64,000 nt of DNA from Xylanibacillus composti. Its GTDB lineage: Bacteria; Bacillota; Bacilli; Paenibacillales; K13. Location: NCBI RefSeq assembly GCF_018403685.1, contig NZ_BOVK01000012.1, forward strand, positions 37,517-101,516, written 5' to 3'. Shown here one piece after another: positions 13,501-21,302 of the stretch. Numbering within the stretch: position 1 is the stretch's first letter; each line of letters begins with the position of its first letter. The position numbers were made by a program, and so were the translations under genes. A model generated the notes under the pieces. The model was not told the origin of the DNA. It saw nothing but the letters and a program-made list of their open reading frames with translations, and made no database searches.

Positions 13501-16500
13501 TTGAAACACGTGAAGGCGAAACCTTGAACACGCTGTTGGCTCAGTTCCAGAGGCAGACGGGGCTAGCCATTAGCTTCGCGATGCTGGCGGAGGCTGTTAC
13601 GTCACTAGAACTGTTTGCGCTAGGCGCCGTCTATGTACTGCCGCCGCAAGCGTACACGGTAAGCTATGAGACGAATGTACAGCTTCCGGCGAAGATTTTC
13701 CCGTTGAATGCTGCCTTTGCGTTGAGACGTGTACAATTTATGGTGACGGATGCGGTTGTGAACGAAATGCGGGAAGCGGGCGTGCCGGATGCGCTTCTGC
13801 AGAAGCTAGGGCCCATGATTGATGTGCGTTATCTCAATGGTGATCAATTCCGCGGAGAGCTTAGACAGTTGCTTGGCGAGCAATGGAACGAGTTGCCTTT
13901 GTCACACTTGTTGCGGCTCAGTGCGCAACAGTCGGCGCTCATCGCGAATGCAAGCATAAATACGCCGCCGGTCTTTCATGCTTCCACTCCGCTAGCGCCG
14001 AATGTGATGGAAGGGGAAGGCTCGGAAGCGGGCATGCGCCGCTTCGCCGAGCAATTCGAACAAGCGCTGAAGAGCGGCCGCCGTGAATTAAAGCTGGCAG
14101 TTGGTGTCGGCAAGCGGGAGTGGAATGCGGAAGGCCGGAAGAACAAGCTGTGGGCAGTCGTCTTCGGGGAGGAAGGATTCTGCTATACGATTCAGCCTGA
14201 CCAAGGCTCCATCTATGCGATGAAGCCGCTGTCCACGTCACTGATCTCCCGTCAGGCCCGCATGCAGCAATATGTACCCGGAGTAGGATGGGAGCAAGCT
14301 GATCCTAAGACGTTCCAATCGGTTGAACTCGACTTGTGGGCGAAGCAGTTTCTAGAAACGGTCGACCTGGTTTTAACCGCTCCTTATGCGGTTCCGGCTG
14401 CCAGGCGCAGCCGCCAGGCGATCGAGCAGCTGCTGGCCAGCAAGGAGAAGCTGGCTGACAAGCTGGCGCATGCGGTTGTGCCGGTTCTTGATCAGCCGCC
14501 CTATGCGGGCAGCGTAGAGATTGCGCGTCAGCATTTCGCCGACAGGCTCAAGATCAGGCTGGCCGACGCATACGGCATCGAAGCTATCGTTCAGTTCCCG
14601 GTGACGGTAAGCGGAGGCTCGGATGATCCGAACACCGCTCCTAGATTGTCCGGCAAGCCGGTCAATGCAGGCTATCGCACAGGTGCTGTCGAATCGATTG
14701 CATCGATGGCGGAAGCACTTCAGGTCAGCCAAGAGTTTCTGCTGGACGCTGTGGAACGGATGCCGGGCATCTTGCAAACAGGCGGCGAAGGCAGGCAGCC
14801 TGCTGTCGTTCGTTATTCCGCAGAGGGCGAACCCGAGCGGACGGTCACGCTTGCAGCCGGCATGACGCTGCAATCTCTTGCAGTGGAAACGCTGGGACTC
14901 CGATCCGCATACGACTTGATCGGACGCTTGACTGTAATCGAAGGAGACAGCTTATTTGCGCCGTACACGGCGATCAATGTAACACAGGTGCGGGGCATTG
15001 TCGGTCAGACCGGTCAAGCTCCGGTATGGGTAGCCGAGAACAGTCTGGAAAGCATGGCGTTCTTCTTCGACTTGACTGTGCGCGAATTTGCAAGAGCCGT
15101 GCAGGATGTGCAGGGATTGTTCGCCCATCATATAACCGAGCTCGCCTTCGAAGGAAAAACAGCAGTCGTTGAGGCCAACGATTCCTTGCGGACGGTTGCG
15201 GCCAAGCTGGAGACGACAAGCGGGACATTGGCGGCGTATTACCGGCTGCATGCCAATCTGCTGAAGCCCGGCTTGCCCTTGCATAGTTTGCAGGTGTTGC
15301 CGCAGTACGATCTCAGTACGGCGAAGATTGCGCTGTCGGAGCCGTCCTCGCAGCTTACGTACTTCGTCGATGTGAAGTCCGAGCACCGGGCACGCAAGCT
15401 GTTTTTCGATTTCGACTATGTCATCAATGAGCTGGAGTTCGACATTCATGCGATGTCGGACATTGCGGATTACCAAGCCTCTTCGTGGTTGAGCTTCGTA
15501 TTGCCATTCGATCAGGCAGGCAGTGGCGCGCACGGCTCGGCAGTGAATGGCCTAGCATCGAACGCTCCAGCATCGAGCAGTTGGGCTCCGAACATCGGAC
15601 AGCAGGAAATACCGGTGTTGATGAGGAGCTACCCGGACATCCCAACCCTTCTGACTCAGGAGGGAGAAGGGGTACGGCTGCCGGAGTCAGCGAGCGGCAA
15701 GCGTCTGCTGCCTGTCATCAGGCAAACAAGCGACTATGCAACAAGCAGCGGGGCAATGCAGCAACATGACGTTCCGCACGGCGAGGGGGACGATGTGCTG
15801 GATACGCTGCGAAGCTGGGAATTCACCTACAGCTTCCACATCAGACCGTCCGGGCAAGACGAGATGCGGACGGTCATCCGCTTGAATGATGTGCGCGAGG
15901 GCCTCGTGAGAGGGAGGCAGGCACGAAGCAGCGACGAATCGTTCGATTTCTTCGAATTGCTTGCTCAGTTCGCAAGCAACCTGCCGCTGATTCAGAATGA
16001 TCTCGATCTGCTGCCGTCGATGGATCGCGAATCCGAGTCGGACACAGCGGATTCGGCCATCGCGGCGCTATCCAGCCTGGCGAGCCAATTGGCGGACAGC
16101 TGGCCTGCAGGCGACGGTCAAGTGCGTGTGGGGCGTGATGTCGGTATGTTGGACACGCATGAATATACATTGCTGACCACACATGACATCGACCAGCCGG
16201 AACTGTTCCGCACCTTGATCTTCCGCACGATGGGCGATGCGGAAGAGACAGTATGGCCAGATCATGTTTGGGTGCAGCATGAGAAGCAATGGGTTGCGCT
16301 TGAGGCGCAAGCAATTGAGCCTGGCGCACAGGAAGCGGTATTCGACTTCCCTTCGCATGTGGAAGCAGGCGGAACGCTGACGCTGAAGATTGGCTTCAGC
16401 GAATTGAATGTGATCCGCTACCAAAGCGCCTCCTCGGGCATGGCGGTAACCCGCAACAGGCATCTGATCAGCGCAGGGGAGACAGCGCCCGCTTTCGTCT

Positions 16501-16985
16501 ATGCCACACCGCTGGTGGAGTTCGCCAATCCGTTCACGCCGCTTATCGTGCGCGACGAGACGTATGAGCTGCAAGGCGCCGATCTGCAGCAGTGCTTGAG
16601 TGAATTGTTCCGGCAATTGCTCGATGCGGACAATCCCGAAATGTGGCAGGAAGCGAGCATACGCTGGATTAGTCTGACTTGCGGATACCAATTCCGTGTG
16701 TCGGATTTGGCTGGCATCGAAGCGACGACACCGATGTTCCATTATCCGTTTTATCCATTCCAAGTCATGCGGGACTACCAACCCACTGCCGGAACTTTCG
16801 TCAGTCAACTGGTGGCCGTTATTCACGATTGGCTGCTTCACCAGCAGTTGAGTGCGATGACGGGACAGCTAGTGTTTGACCTGATAGTCTATGAAGCAAC
16901 CGTTGCAGGAGAAACGCCGCGGCCTGTTTTGGAGCTGGAGAATATCCTCTACGACTTGGCTCAGATGCGCAGCAATGGAGTGTGA
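4563..16985 (+). CDS. Giant 4140-residue protein with about twenty LysM-like modules
   Basis: One uninterrupted 12.4 kb frame with a good ribosome binding site (AAGGGGGG before ATG). Residues 1 to about 1000 are beta-rich, with repeated short hydrophobic strands. About 1370-1570, 2060-2150, 2430-3030 and 3376-3580 hold tandem degenerate LysM-like units: a D-T-L or E-S-L turn, an alternating helix with A-x-x-F/Y, then a Leu-Pro-Gly or V-x-V-P end. About 1655-1697 is a Gly/Asn/Asp/Ser-rich linker. The C-terminal 500 residues are again globular. No signal peptide, membrane segment or sortase motif was seen, so a standard LysM wall-bound secreted protein is not indicated. Size and LysM content could suit a structural component of a phage-tail-like or injection machine, but no sheath, tube or baseplate gene lies in the window. 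Function unknown. Confidence 0.75.
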   Translation: MSNNNAGSTTTIEAIHQDVAAQAGRRGPVLLSAVNMPSDALWRKASVAFGDEEFAINPPDGGMVQVSGISGGAFTVWGMITVLGLEKQSRSITIRVVDGEPGFTFSIGPLASGWTFGKWQARLDTTPLNRLRQSGILFHWDSFRPMDEQDSPLSYSATVELTGPFAFLTRFITGQSLTWQGPILFAEAWAYEPTFDLRAPLVKDGSEPQTFSIGFLEAKSPYLQARVRYAEDPETDEQLKLETQVQFGMSLQEEGMTLQPMTLNVPIYNSSKVLYLNGMYGAEDDALSMGDVARWLLNLDAPPALPAPLDGLFNRVGLKAMSASLTSASPFGLMSVEVLVGSKSEQPVWDIYNNQIVLEELYMNANVTYLTSDYTSVNALFGADLRLFDLLFEMELEIQNDGVIARGMMSTVDGLPLSFSGLIRKLNCGLDTQGLEDFFALTFNQIGVELVPSTEHFQLSVYAEADLSLRLFGKELFGLHDTNLLFSGYQDEAGEMAYLVYASGKVALLGLTFPAQVTLSAEKKQFTIGPVSFTFGDMIKFLVQLVHPSWDFELPEPWNVLNAIGFENATLTVDITEKYVTFSTGIQVDFGFIEISDISLTYHWRTPKGGKEGVVLALDGTFLGMPIRTGEDDEPLEWDVVNDHPPEVPGAGNQLFHLEYLGIGQHVSFRDTSQLHSISDVITALERGFRPELAAGNPLEQSNALVFNENSGWLLGAKFTVLQTVTIAAIFNDPQMYGLRVTLEGARAGSFKGLEFEILYKKITDQIGLYHTELVLPDMMRYLEFGEVSITIPVIDIDIYTNGNFKIDIGFPHNGNFERSFAIQVFPFVGFGGFYLAYLEGATSQTVPAIDNGEFKPVIEFGFGLAVGVGKTIHKGPLSAGLDLTVQGILEGTLAWFHPTASEESTDLYYAVQGMVGIVGELFGSLDFSIIKASVQIRAAARALLTFQAYEPIVIRFEVEVEASVKVKVVFVTIHFSFDWTLREQFTIGNKGVPPWHVAGGQALAARSVREEKRLRLQQPRTANPSTSAAKPRLADVLAEPALQWQVKRLKVAGPAMAAAEQATEIEVRFGVLYTQASGGQPGAAPVVQALPLLFVPNAIPEQVASREALRQTTGGDSAFCRLVEGMLRRAIDARLASVGEASAADAYVSLYDLQVIYQHLLAGLADESFTYASLTEYFKDHMIFKVMPAQATEEGEAPSGTLLPMIPALTLESSDGQVKIDYGTDSRLMIGKSYEQELERYFQTFAAAYQNRLEQEHEDNPKAWRQQTRQHKELAAEGTREGTKESISAFLFRDYFLMVTKSAVQAAIDRLEQYEYETDGTRSLEQIAAELSARKPQSGLMNPTAASIALANQERPDVLNPASRATVAGALYQTKAADTLKRIADFFGLSPAQLLEAADGSGAMLNADDAALLKPDALIDLGTIAFTVPVDGYPLEAVAVSFGVGFDALKAANPGVDQSPLAMGQVLTVPGAKQAIEVGQTFRTFAERFGLTLAQLAAACQDNAAILQPLSVWHIPAFPAAVSEGMSLRGLAERYNLNLADMVEDGLGQADDLLLPGKKLLVPYRPDMPEEELIAAVIGKAAVNDIAASMSRFFLHGLRIPAPADKPDFTKLFPLYQVIGQQWDAPSPDAGPYAYTLTKPEGIEWIAFPADSVRNGNDGRDNDGYDGNDDSSRGDDGDSGSNSGSEGDNDSSGNCCTYAFGPHDWQTIRDYAAPFTPEAEAPQALALMAYQPNRYALSQMIHWQHPLGNNLWEPEASAATSSGEPAIWPFPGTLKQRLLNSANPSGHGAEQTGLRYVLRMYRQQSANTAVRAEAIDAFAWGTMIDVNVHAVRAASHDPSVTRHEYQLAGTDEDGKQMLQHLWNYLSSDSGMQDQASLSLLYPANPSEPNSSGLLSGLLLPEDTFLLKANLSSTTHSSNEPVLRQSRSLRVELADEEPEIDVFAALSDAKRFIKLLWEGSAVHSGGYYLNYAAEDGAGLPDTIFNESGEAVLKLVIVLASQIHRSSAEDQADNPIAGASNARRAEGQAEALAFAPIYGFNNCAVTAQNVDISHGQLAVESALYETGASETLNDASAAMGFAATEELAQANRLTKLLLKPGIAVQVGSITYNIQPGDTLQSMADALTGGEIGALTQAIGGTEGLLLAKSLLQYHDGQMTLHTTAPLGVVGYDQYRPNPDTADAAYAELSAQQQLGTLYQLLGFTIQDNEFFSTQAAGGREGLPAGPIDPTGEKSDKPMPEWYYRNTIQASNFARPAHNYAYRTPGLPPAADNPYAGLAPQSQLQLSLTFQDLFGNRTDYASSGVYPIALPFGYRDELIPLSMWPGMAVSYDIADSMDESCASIAFHISFNLSAYAGGSGQSQAVSKQNVQTDLQKLAQLYYQFVQPDYQIAWSTSLDQPSMEEEPMLYYAWKAPWWQAVSSHWLFLQSLDSLALVQVQPSGQTLAELAAPYLVTAGELLQHNAHVQADRLFAHTGEGLQLVVPEKLLTRAGDSLKSLCARIPGGMDAVQLAGQNLHAALSADNVYSTPQRTLPREGSGITLNGQSLQQICDLLRQSPLRLAEENAERPDLLRAGVVLRLDGRAIMVREGYSFQSVVALLLEYTVSAAVSLQAIADFYQCDVAAIAEANQAKTDIWRDQAPFTYEGHTVLAKATDSLYDIAEQFAQVGLSVTVAALAASVKDDDELLAEGAVLSSGLYEIDLRAVVQANAQVPGLFKPDAILHSAHTVTLQGDTLSVLESREGVPAAELVPLNLELANFYAEGVYVFVRNNSAYSPEPGASLAQIVRDTAATYEELGQLNGHAALQASTDIKLQVPLRTYRPDDGRDLLVPYAAGGPFGSPASDTLGSIAVKFGLAGAQALAERNMDMPYLFLPGSAVTIEGAPYVLTESDTLAGLQAQFPNVPLGTLVTALDRPGVLRAGAVFAVPAPLAAEGLLQPQAAADAMQVSATDLLLVNRSLSGLLQKGVPVTLHVPDSSQPVTVETREGETLNTLLAQFQRQTGLAISFAMLAEAVTSLELFALGAVYVLPPQAYTVSYETNVQLPAKIFPLNAAFALRRVQFMVTDAVVNEMREAGVPDALLQKLGPMIDVRYLNGDQFRGELRQLLGEQWNELPLSHLLRLSAQQSALIANASINTPPVFHASTPLAPNVMEGEGSEAGMRRFAEQFEQALKSGRRELKLAVGVGKREWNAEGRKNKLWAVVFGEEGFCYTIQPDQGSIYAMKPLSTSLISRQARMQQYVPGVGWEQADPKTFQSVELDLWAKQFLETVDLVLTAPYAVPAARRSRQAIEQLLASKEKLADKLAHAVVPVLDQPPYAGSVEIARQHFADRLKIRLADAYGIEAIVQFPVTVSGGSDDPNTAPRLSGKPVNAGYRTGAVESIASMAEALQVSQEFLLDAVERMPGILQTGGEGRQPAVVRYSAEGEPERTVTLAAGMTLQSLAVETLGLRSAYDLIGRLTVIEGDSLFAPYTAINVTQVRGIVGQTGQAPVWVAENSLESMAFFFDLTVREFARAVQDVQGLFAHHITELAFEGKTAVVEANDSLRTVAAKLETTSGTLAAYYRLHANLLKPGLPLHSLQVLPQYDLSTAKIALSEPSSQLTYFVDVKSEHRARKLFFDFDYVINELEFDIHAMSDIADYQASSWLSFVLPFDQAGSGAHGSAVNGLASNAPASSSWAPNIGQQEIPVLMRSYPDIPTLLTQEGEGVRLPESASGKRLLPVIRQTSDYATSSGAMQQHDVPHGEGDDVLDTLRSWEFTYSFHIRPSGQDEMRTVIRLNDVREGLVRGRQARSSDESFDFFELLAQFASNLPLIQNDLDLLPSMDRESESDTADSAIAALSSLASQLADSWPAGDGQVRVGRDVGMLDTHEYTLLTTHDIDQPELFRTLIFRTMGDAEETVWPDHVWVQHEKQWVALEAQAIEPGAQEAVFDFPSHVEAGGTLTLKIGFSELNVIRYQSASSGMAVTRNRHLISAGETAPAFVYATPLVEFANPFTPLIVRDETYELQGADLQQCLSELFRQLLDADNPEMWQEASIRWISLTCGYQFRVSDLAGIEATTPMFHYPFYPFQVMRDYQPTAGTFVSQLVAVIHDWLLHQQLSAMTGQLVFDLIVYEATVAGETPRPVLELENILYDLAQMRSNGV
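9525..9655 (+). other. Low-complexity Asn/Asp/Gly/Ser linker inside the giant gene
   Basis: The DNA has short GAT/AAT/GGC repeats that encode about 43 mostly acidic and small residues (about 1655-1697). It looks like a flexible interdomain linker, possibly cation binding. Confidence 0.6.
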
Positions 16986-17105
16986 CAGGCTCGTTTTCCA
17001 CTGCATGAATCGGACCGTATGGGATCTAGAGCGGGAATAGCAGCACCCACCCAGTCAGAAATCGATAGAACAGCATCGTAGAATTACAGATATATGCAAG
17101 CGGGG

Positions 17106-17134
17106 ACTCTGGCTCACTAGCCAGAGTTCTTTTT
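17106..17134 (+). terminator. Intrinsic terminator after the giant gene
   Basis: Perfect nine-base stem ACTCTGGCT / AGCCAGAGT with a four-base loop, followed by TTCTTTTT. It lies 120 bases after the stop of the giant gene and would end the three-gene transcript. Confidence 0.85.
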
Positions 17135-17660
17135 ATGGGGAAGTCCCCCCTTCATACATAAACTCCATTCTAGTCTAAAAGGTTGAAAGACACGCCCAGT
17201 GCGCGACGGCACTGCTCCGGAGACACCCTTAGGATGGGCTGTATAGAATAACGGGAATTACTGGTCTAATATATGCGGTTACTAGGCATAGAGGGGTAAA
17301 TAGAGGGAAAAAGTGGATCAATTGCTGCCCTCGGGACCGGGACAGGCATCGAATGGGCGCAATAGGACCAATCCGTTCCGCTGTTCATCGGCAGTTTGGT
17401 ATTGCGTGAAAATAAGACCCCAAACTCCCGGTATAAAAATCCCGAAGCAAACCGATTCATGTTCTCAGCTCAATACAAGCGGTGAACGATCGCATAGATC
17501 GGGTTCAGCCCGGGGCGCATACCAGCCAAGCCCCCTGTTCCGATGGGCCGATCCTGCTTCCATCTGCATACTGGCGGAAATCTGAGGTTAATCTAAGCAG
17601 GATGAACGTATCCGATTGAGCCAGCATTCCCCCAATAGCTAGAAGGAGGCTGACAATCAC
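17135..17660. other. Intergenic region without a recognised gene
   Basis: About 525 bases after the terminator. Short open frames on both strands have no ribosome binding site and unlikely composition. I see no RNA gene or repeat here. Confidence 0.5.
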
Positions 17661-17996
17661 ATGAACAAATCTATGGTGGTTTCGATCTTGCAGGACTTGT
17701 CCGCCTATCGGCAGCAGCTGCCCACGAACGTTTGCGAACTCGCGGATAGGTTAGAGCAAACGGTGCAGGCATATTCCGAGCAGCAGTTCGAGATGGCAAC
17801 CGATCACGCCGTTGCCGAACCGGCATCCGAGCAGGCAGCGCAACCGCACGCCCCTGACACCCTAGTCAATGAACTGTATACCGAGTTGAATGAATATGCG
17901 CAATCCATCCGTCAGCATGCGGAACATGAAGAGCTGCAATCGATTGTTAGCCGATTGCGCGGTCAAGTCAGCACGTACGACAGAGACTTTCCCTAA
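17661..17996 (+). CDS. Small helical hypothetical protein
   Basis: A 111-residue, acidic, predicted mostly alpha-helical protein without Cys-rich or membrane segments. A strong AAGGAGG ten bases before the ATG supports the start. The middle has an Ala/Glu/Pro-rich linker (about residues 50-70). The next gene, 100 bases downstream on the same strand, encodes another helical protein with a similar Q-L-P motif near its N-terminus, so the two may be distant paralogues or partners. I do not recognise a family. Confidence 0.65.
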   Translation: MNKSMVVSILQDLSAYRQQLPTNVCELADRLEQTVQAYSEQQFEMATDHAVAEPASEQAAQPHAPDTLVNELYTELNEYAQSIRQHAEHEELQSIVSRLRGQVSTYDRDFP

Positions 17997-18100
17997 TATT
18001 CGTGCAGATCATCTGCGGAGGAGAGTAACAGCGGCCGCCATGCAGACAGCACAAGAATAGGTCTCTGCATATTCTATATAGGAAGGAGGATTCAAAACGA

Positions 18101-18616
18101 ATGAATGGCCAGTCGACTATTTCACAGCATATTGAGCAAGCGCGGTCGATGCTTCGCCAGCTGCCAGCCGATATGTCCATCCATACCTTGCAAACGGCAT
18201 TGGACGATCTGGCGCAGACGTGGGATGCCGTCAGCCATACGGGAACACCTGAGCAGCAAGCGGAGCAATATCCGACGCTGCGTTTCGGTCTGCATAAGCT
18301 GACTGAACTGGTAGATGACTTGCAGTCCGCATGGGCGGAGAAATACAGACAGGAGGCAGGAGAGGAAAAGGACATGCTTGAGCAGCTGACGGAAGAGGAG
18401 CAGCGCAGCCAAAATCCGATCGCCTACGAAAGCAAAAGCACATATCATGTGATCGGACAAGTGCGTTCTATTCTCACAGACATCAATGCCAAGCTGCTGG
18501 ATATGAGAGGGGAAGCGGAGCACCAGGCGCTCAGGCATCAACAACCCGGCGAGAGCGGCCGCATCCCTGCATACATGAGGGAAACCGATCCGGCTCCCCC
18601 GACATTGTCTCCTTAA
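18101..18616 (+). CDS. Helical hypothetical protein
   Basis: A 171-residue soluble protein rich in Gln, Glu and Leu, probably alpha-helical or coiled coil over residues 1-150, with a Pro-rich tail. GGAAGGAGG before the ATG makes the start secure. It follows the 111-residue hypothetical gene and is probably expressed with it. Downstream (about 18689-18724) an imperfect inverted repeat without a T-run separates it from the convergent oxidoreductase gene. No family recognised. Confidence 0.65.
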   Translation: MNGQSTISQHIEQARSMLRQLPADMSIHTLQTALDDLAQTWDAVSHTGTPEQQAEQYPTLRFGLHKLTELVDDLQSAWAEKYRQEAGEEKDMLEQLTEEEQRSQNPIAYESKSTYHVIGQVRSILTDINAKLLDMRGEAEHQALRHQQPGESGRIPAYMRETDPAPPTLSP

Positions 18617-18823
18617 GACAGACGAAATTTGAACAACTGGAGCAGTCCGGCTGTTCGGCTAAAGTTACCAAATGATGACATGCAAAGTGACGGGCGATGG
18701 AGCATCCATTCCATCTGCCCGTCATGCTGCATAATAGGGGTGTGCGGAAGCAGCGCGATCGCCATGTCTGTTCAGTAGACAGTCTGCCGGCATCCCATCG
18801 CTTCTCTATCTTAACCGGGCGGC

Positions 18824-19465
18824 CTAGGCTTCTCCCGAGGATTGCTGCAGCGCGTCGAGAAACACGTCTACCGATTGGGCGCCGGTGACCGCCAGCTTGC
18901 GGTTCAGCAGGAAGAAGGGCACTCCCCTTACCCCCAACTGCTGGGCGGCATGCTCATCCGCCCGAACCGCATCAGCGAAGTCGCTGCCGGCAAGCATAGC
19001 GGCGGCGGCCTCCGCATCCAGCCCGATCTCTCCGGCCAGAGCAGCCAGCTGTGCCGGCTCCCCTACATGCTTCGCTTCCGTGAAATACGCCTGGAACAGA
19101 CGATCCGCCATTTCGGCTTGCTTGCCCTGCGTGGACGCCCAATGTATCATACGGTGGGCATCGAACGTATTGGTCAGCACCATGCCGTCGAAATCAAAGG
19201 CAAGCCCGACCTCCTTCGCCATCTGAGCGACATTGTCGTTCATGCTCTTCGCTTGCTCGCGGCTCATCCCGTATTTGGCCGCCAGCATGTCATGCACATC
19301 CTGGTCGATATCCCGCTCGGCGCGAGGGTCCAGTTCGTAGCTTCGGTAAATCACTGTCACGGATTCGCGCTTCGGAAATTGCTTGAGCGCCGCTTCGAAC
19401 CGTGTTTTGCCGATATAGCAGAACGGACACATAATATCCCACCATATTTCCACTTGTATAGACAT
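18824..19465 (-). CDS. DsbA-family oxidoreductase, FrnE-like
   Basis: A 213-residue thioredoxin-fold protein of the DsbA/FrnE group. The active site CPFC lies at residues 13-16 directly after the first strand (E-I-W-W-D), there is a helical insertion, and the cis-Pro loop is G-V-P-F-F near residue 180. FrnE-type proteins are usually cytoplasmic; no signal peptide is visible here, so polyketide-type or general disulfide/isomerase roles are possible. The start at 19465 is chosen because GAGGTG lies just upstream and the family begins at this point; longer frames upstream are not conserved-looking. It is convergent with the hypothetical gene before it and divergent from the methyltransferase gene after it. 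Confidence 0.85.
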   Translation of the reverse strand: MSIQVEIWWDIMCPFCYIGKTRFEAALKQFPKRESVTVIYRSYELDPRAERDIDQDVHDMLAAKYGMSREQAKSMNDNVAQMAKEVGLAFDFDGMVLTNTFDAHRMIHWASTQGKQAEMADRLFQAYFTEAKHVGEPAQLAALAGEIGLDAEAAAAMLAGSDFADAVRADEHAAQQLGVRGVPFFLLNRKLAVTGAQSVDVFLDALQQSSGEA

Positions 19466-19577
19466 GAGGCACCTCGCTATTTTTTTATTTGAATGGACAT
19501 AGGGTTTACCTCGATTATCGCGAATATGATACAATCTGTCCATAAACTTTATGCAAATACATAGTAGCGGGGGCGGC

Positions 19578-20546
19578 ATGTCAACATATCTGTACACGTA
19601 TGCTCGCCATGAAGATGAGCGGGATTTTTGCAGCCTGAAGCTGCGCACTTTGTTTCGGAGCGATTATATCGAGTCCGACAACGGACAGGCTTTTGTATCG
19701 AAGCGGGGGATCGATCCGGGCCGCAGCCCGTTTCTGAAGGAACAGCTGCAAATCGTCTGCGCAGACAGCGACCTGGATGAATTGGCCCGGCAAGTGGGGG
19801 CGTGCCGGATAGAGACGGCAAGCTTCAAGGTGCAGTACATGAAGACAGGGCAGGATGTGCCATATGCCGAGAGGCGCGACGCAGAGCGAGTGGTAGGCTG
19901 GCAAGTTCGCGGAACAGCAGAAATGAAAAATCCTGATAGGGTGTTCGGTCTTGCCAGATGGGAGAGTCGCTGGCTGTTCGGCCCTTATCGCGCTGGCGAA
20001 GCAGCTTGGCTTCGGCATGCAGACAAGCCGCAGCAGTACTCCACAGCGTTAAGCGTCCGGACAGCGCGCGCGCTTGTGAACATGGCCGCGCCGGATGCGC
20101 GCATCCGAAGGCTGGTGGACCCGTGCTGCGGAATCGGCACTGTTCTGCTTGAAGCGCTCTCGCTTGGCATGGATATCCGGGGATTTGACCGCAATTGGAT
20201 GGCGGTGCACGGCGCGCGGCGCAACCTGGCTCATTTCGGCTATCCGGATGTGGTGCAAGTAGCGGATATCCGCGGGCTTGTTGGCGAATATGATGCAGTC
20301 ATCCTGGACCTGCCCTACAATCTGCTGTCCAAGCAGTCCGAACAGGAGCTCGCGCAAATGCTGAAGGCGGCGCGGCGGCTTGCGCCTCGTGCCGTCATCG
20401 TTTCCATCGGACGCATCGAAGAAGCATTGGACGAGGCGGGCTGGCATACACTCGATCAGAGTGTATGGAAAAAATCTTCCTTTGTCAGACACATATGGGT
20501 ATGCGAGCGCTTCCGCCACGATGAACCGGGAGCTGCCGGCACATGA
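19578..20546 (+). CDS. Trm11-like SAM-dependent RNA methyltransferase
   Basis: About 322 residues. The N-terminal half is THUMP-like and the C-terminal half is a Rossmann methyltransferase with motif I D-P-C-C-G-I-G-T and a motif IV D-L-P-Y-N-L. The D/N-PPY-type motif IV is typical of enzymes that methylate an exocyclic amino group, as in the Trm11/TrmG10 family that makes N2-methylguanosine in tRNA. The exact substrate is inferred. I chose ATG 19578 (GGGGGC just upstream); an in-frame ATG at 19551 would add nine residues. The last four bases overlap the next start (ATGA), so it is translationally coupled to the second methyltransferase gene. Confidence 0.75.
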   Translation: MSTYLYTYARHEDERDFCSLKLRTLFRSDYIESDNGQAFVSKRGIDPGRSPFLKEQLQIVCADSDLDELARQVGACRIETASFKVQYMKTGQDVPYAERRDAERVVGWQVRGTAEMKNPDRVFGLARWESRWLFGPYRAGEAAWLRHADKPQQYSTALSVRTARALVNMAAPDARIRRLVDPCCGIGTVLLEALSLGMDIRGFDRNWMAVHGARRNLAHFGYPDVVQVADIRGLVGEYDAVILDLPYNLLSKQSEQELAQMLKAARRLAPRAVIVSIGRIEEALDEAGWHTLDQSVWKKSSFVRHIWVCERFRHDEPGAAGT

Positions 20547-21223
20547 GCATATCCATAGCGGTAGGCGCGTCGGACGTCTTGGCGGAAATAGCGGGGAACG
20601 ACATCCCGATGGGCGCAGCGATTGCGTATGGCGTGACCATCCTGCTCCTGATTTCGGGACTGTTGTCCATTGTCGGATATACAGTATGGAATGGCATTTC
20701 GCCGATGCCGTCCTCGAAGGCTGCCCGCGTCGCTGTGGCAGGAGAGGTGGATCGGCTCATACGCGCTGGCGCACTGAGCGAAGGGGATGTGATTGTGGAC
20801 GCCGGATCGGGCTGGGGACACTTGGCCTTCTATCTGGCCCGGCGCTTTCCGCAGCTTTCTGTCGTTGGGGTGGAGAACTCGCTTCTCCCTCTGGCTGTGT
20901 CGCGCCTTGCGCGCGGCCTGACTGTCAGCACGAATGTGGCGTTCCGGAGAGGCGATTTGTATCAGCAGGACTATACGGAAGCGAAGCTGGTGGTCTGCTA
21001 TCTGTATCCGGGCGCGATGGATCGCATGCGGCGCACGATCCATGCCGCCCGAGTTGGAACCGGAGCGAGAGAATGCTTGCTCATCAGCGTGGGCTTTGCG
21101 TTTCGGGGCGTTCCTGCCGAGCGTACAACAGCTTGCCGGGATATGTACCGGACGCCAATATACCTGTACCGCTTGATCGCAATGGCCGGAATGGAGCAGG
21201 AAAACAAATCCAATCCCTGTTAA
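20543..21223 (+). CDS. Membrane-anchored class I methyltransferase
   Basis: A 226-residue protein with one hydrophobic segment at about residues 25-47, followed by a Rossmann methyltransferase domain with motif I V-D-A-G-S-G-W-G near residue 87 and V-G-V-E-N at the end of strand two. The combination of one N-terminal membrane span and a class I fold resembles small bacterial methyltransferases of unknown substrate. It overlaps the preceding RNA methyltransferase gene by four bases. Substrate unknown. Confidence 0.7.
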   Translation: MSISIAVGASDVLAEIAGNDIPMGAAIAYGVTILLLISGLLSIVGYTVWNGISPMPSSKAARVAVAGEVDRLIRAGALSEGDVIVDAGSGWGHLAFYLARRFPQLSVVGVENSLLPLAVSRLARGLTVSTNVAFRRGDLYQQDYTEAKLVVCYLYPGAMDRMRRTIHAARVGTGARECLLISVGFAFRGVPAERTTACRDMYRTPIYLYRLIAMAGMEQENKSNPC

Positions 21224-21302
21224 GTTGGTCATGAAAGAGATAGGAGTTTGCAGCGTGTTCAGGTATAATAGGAAAAAAAGGGGAGAGGAGATCGAACTTG
21301 TC

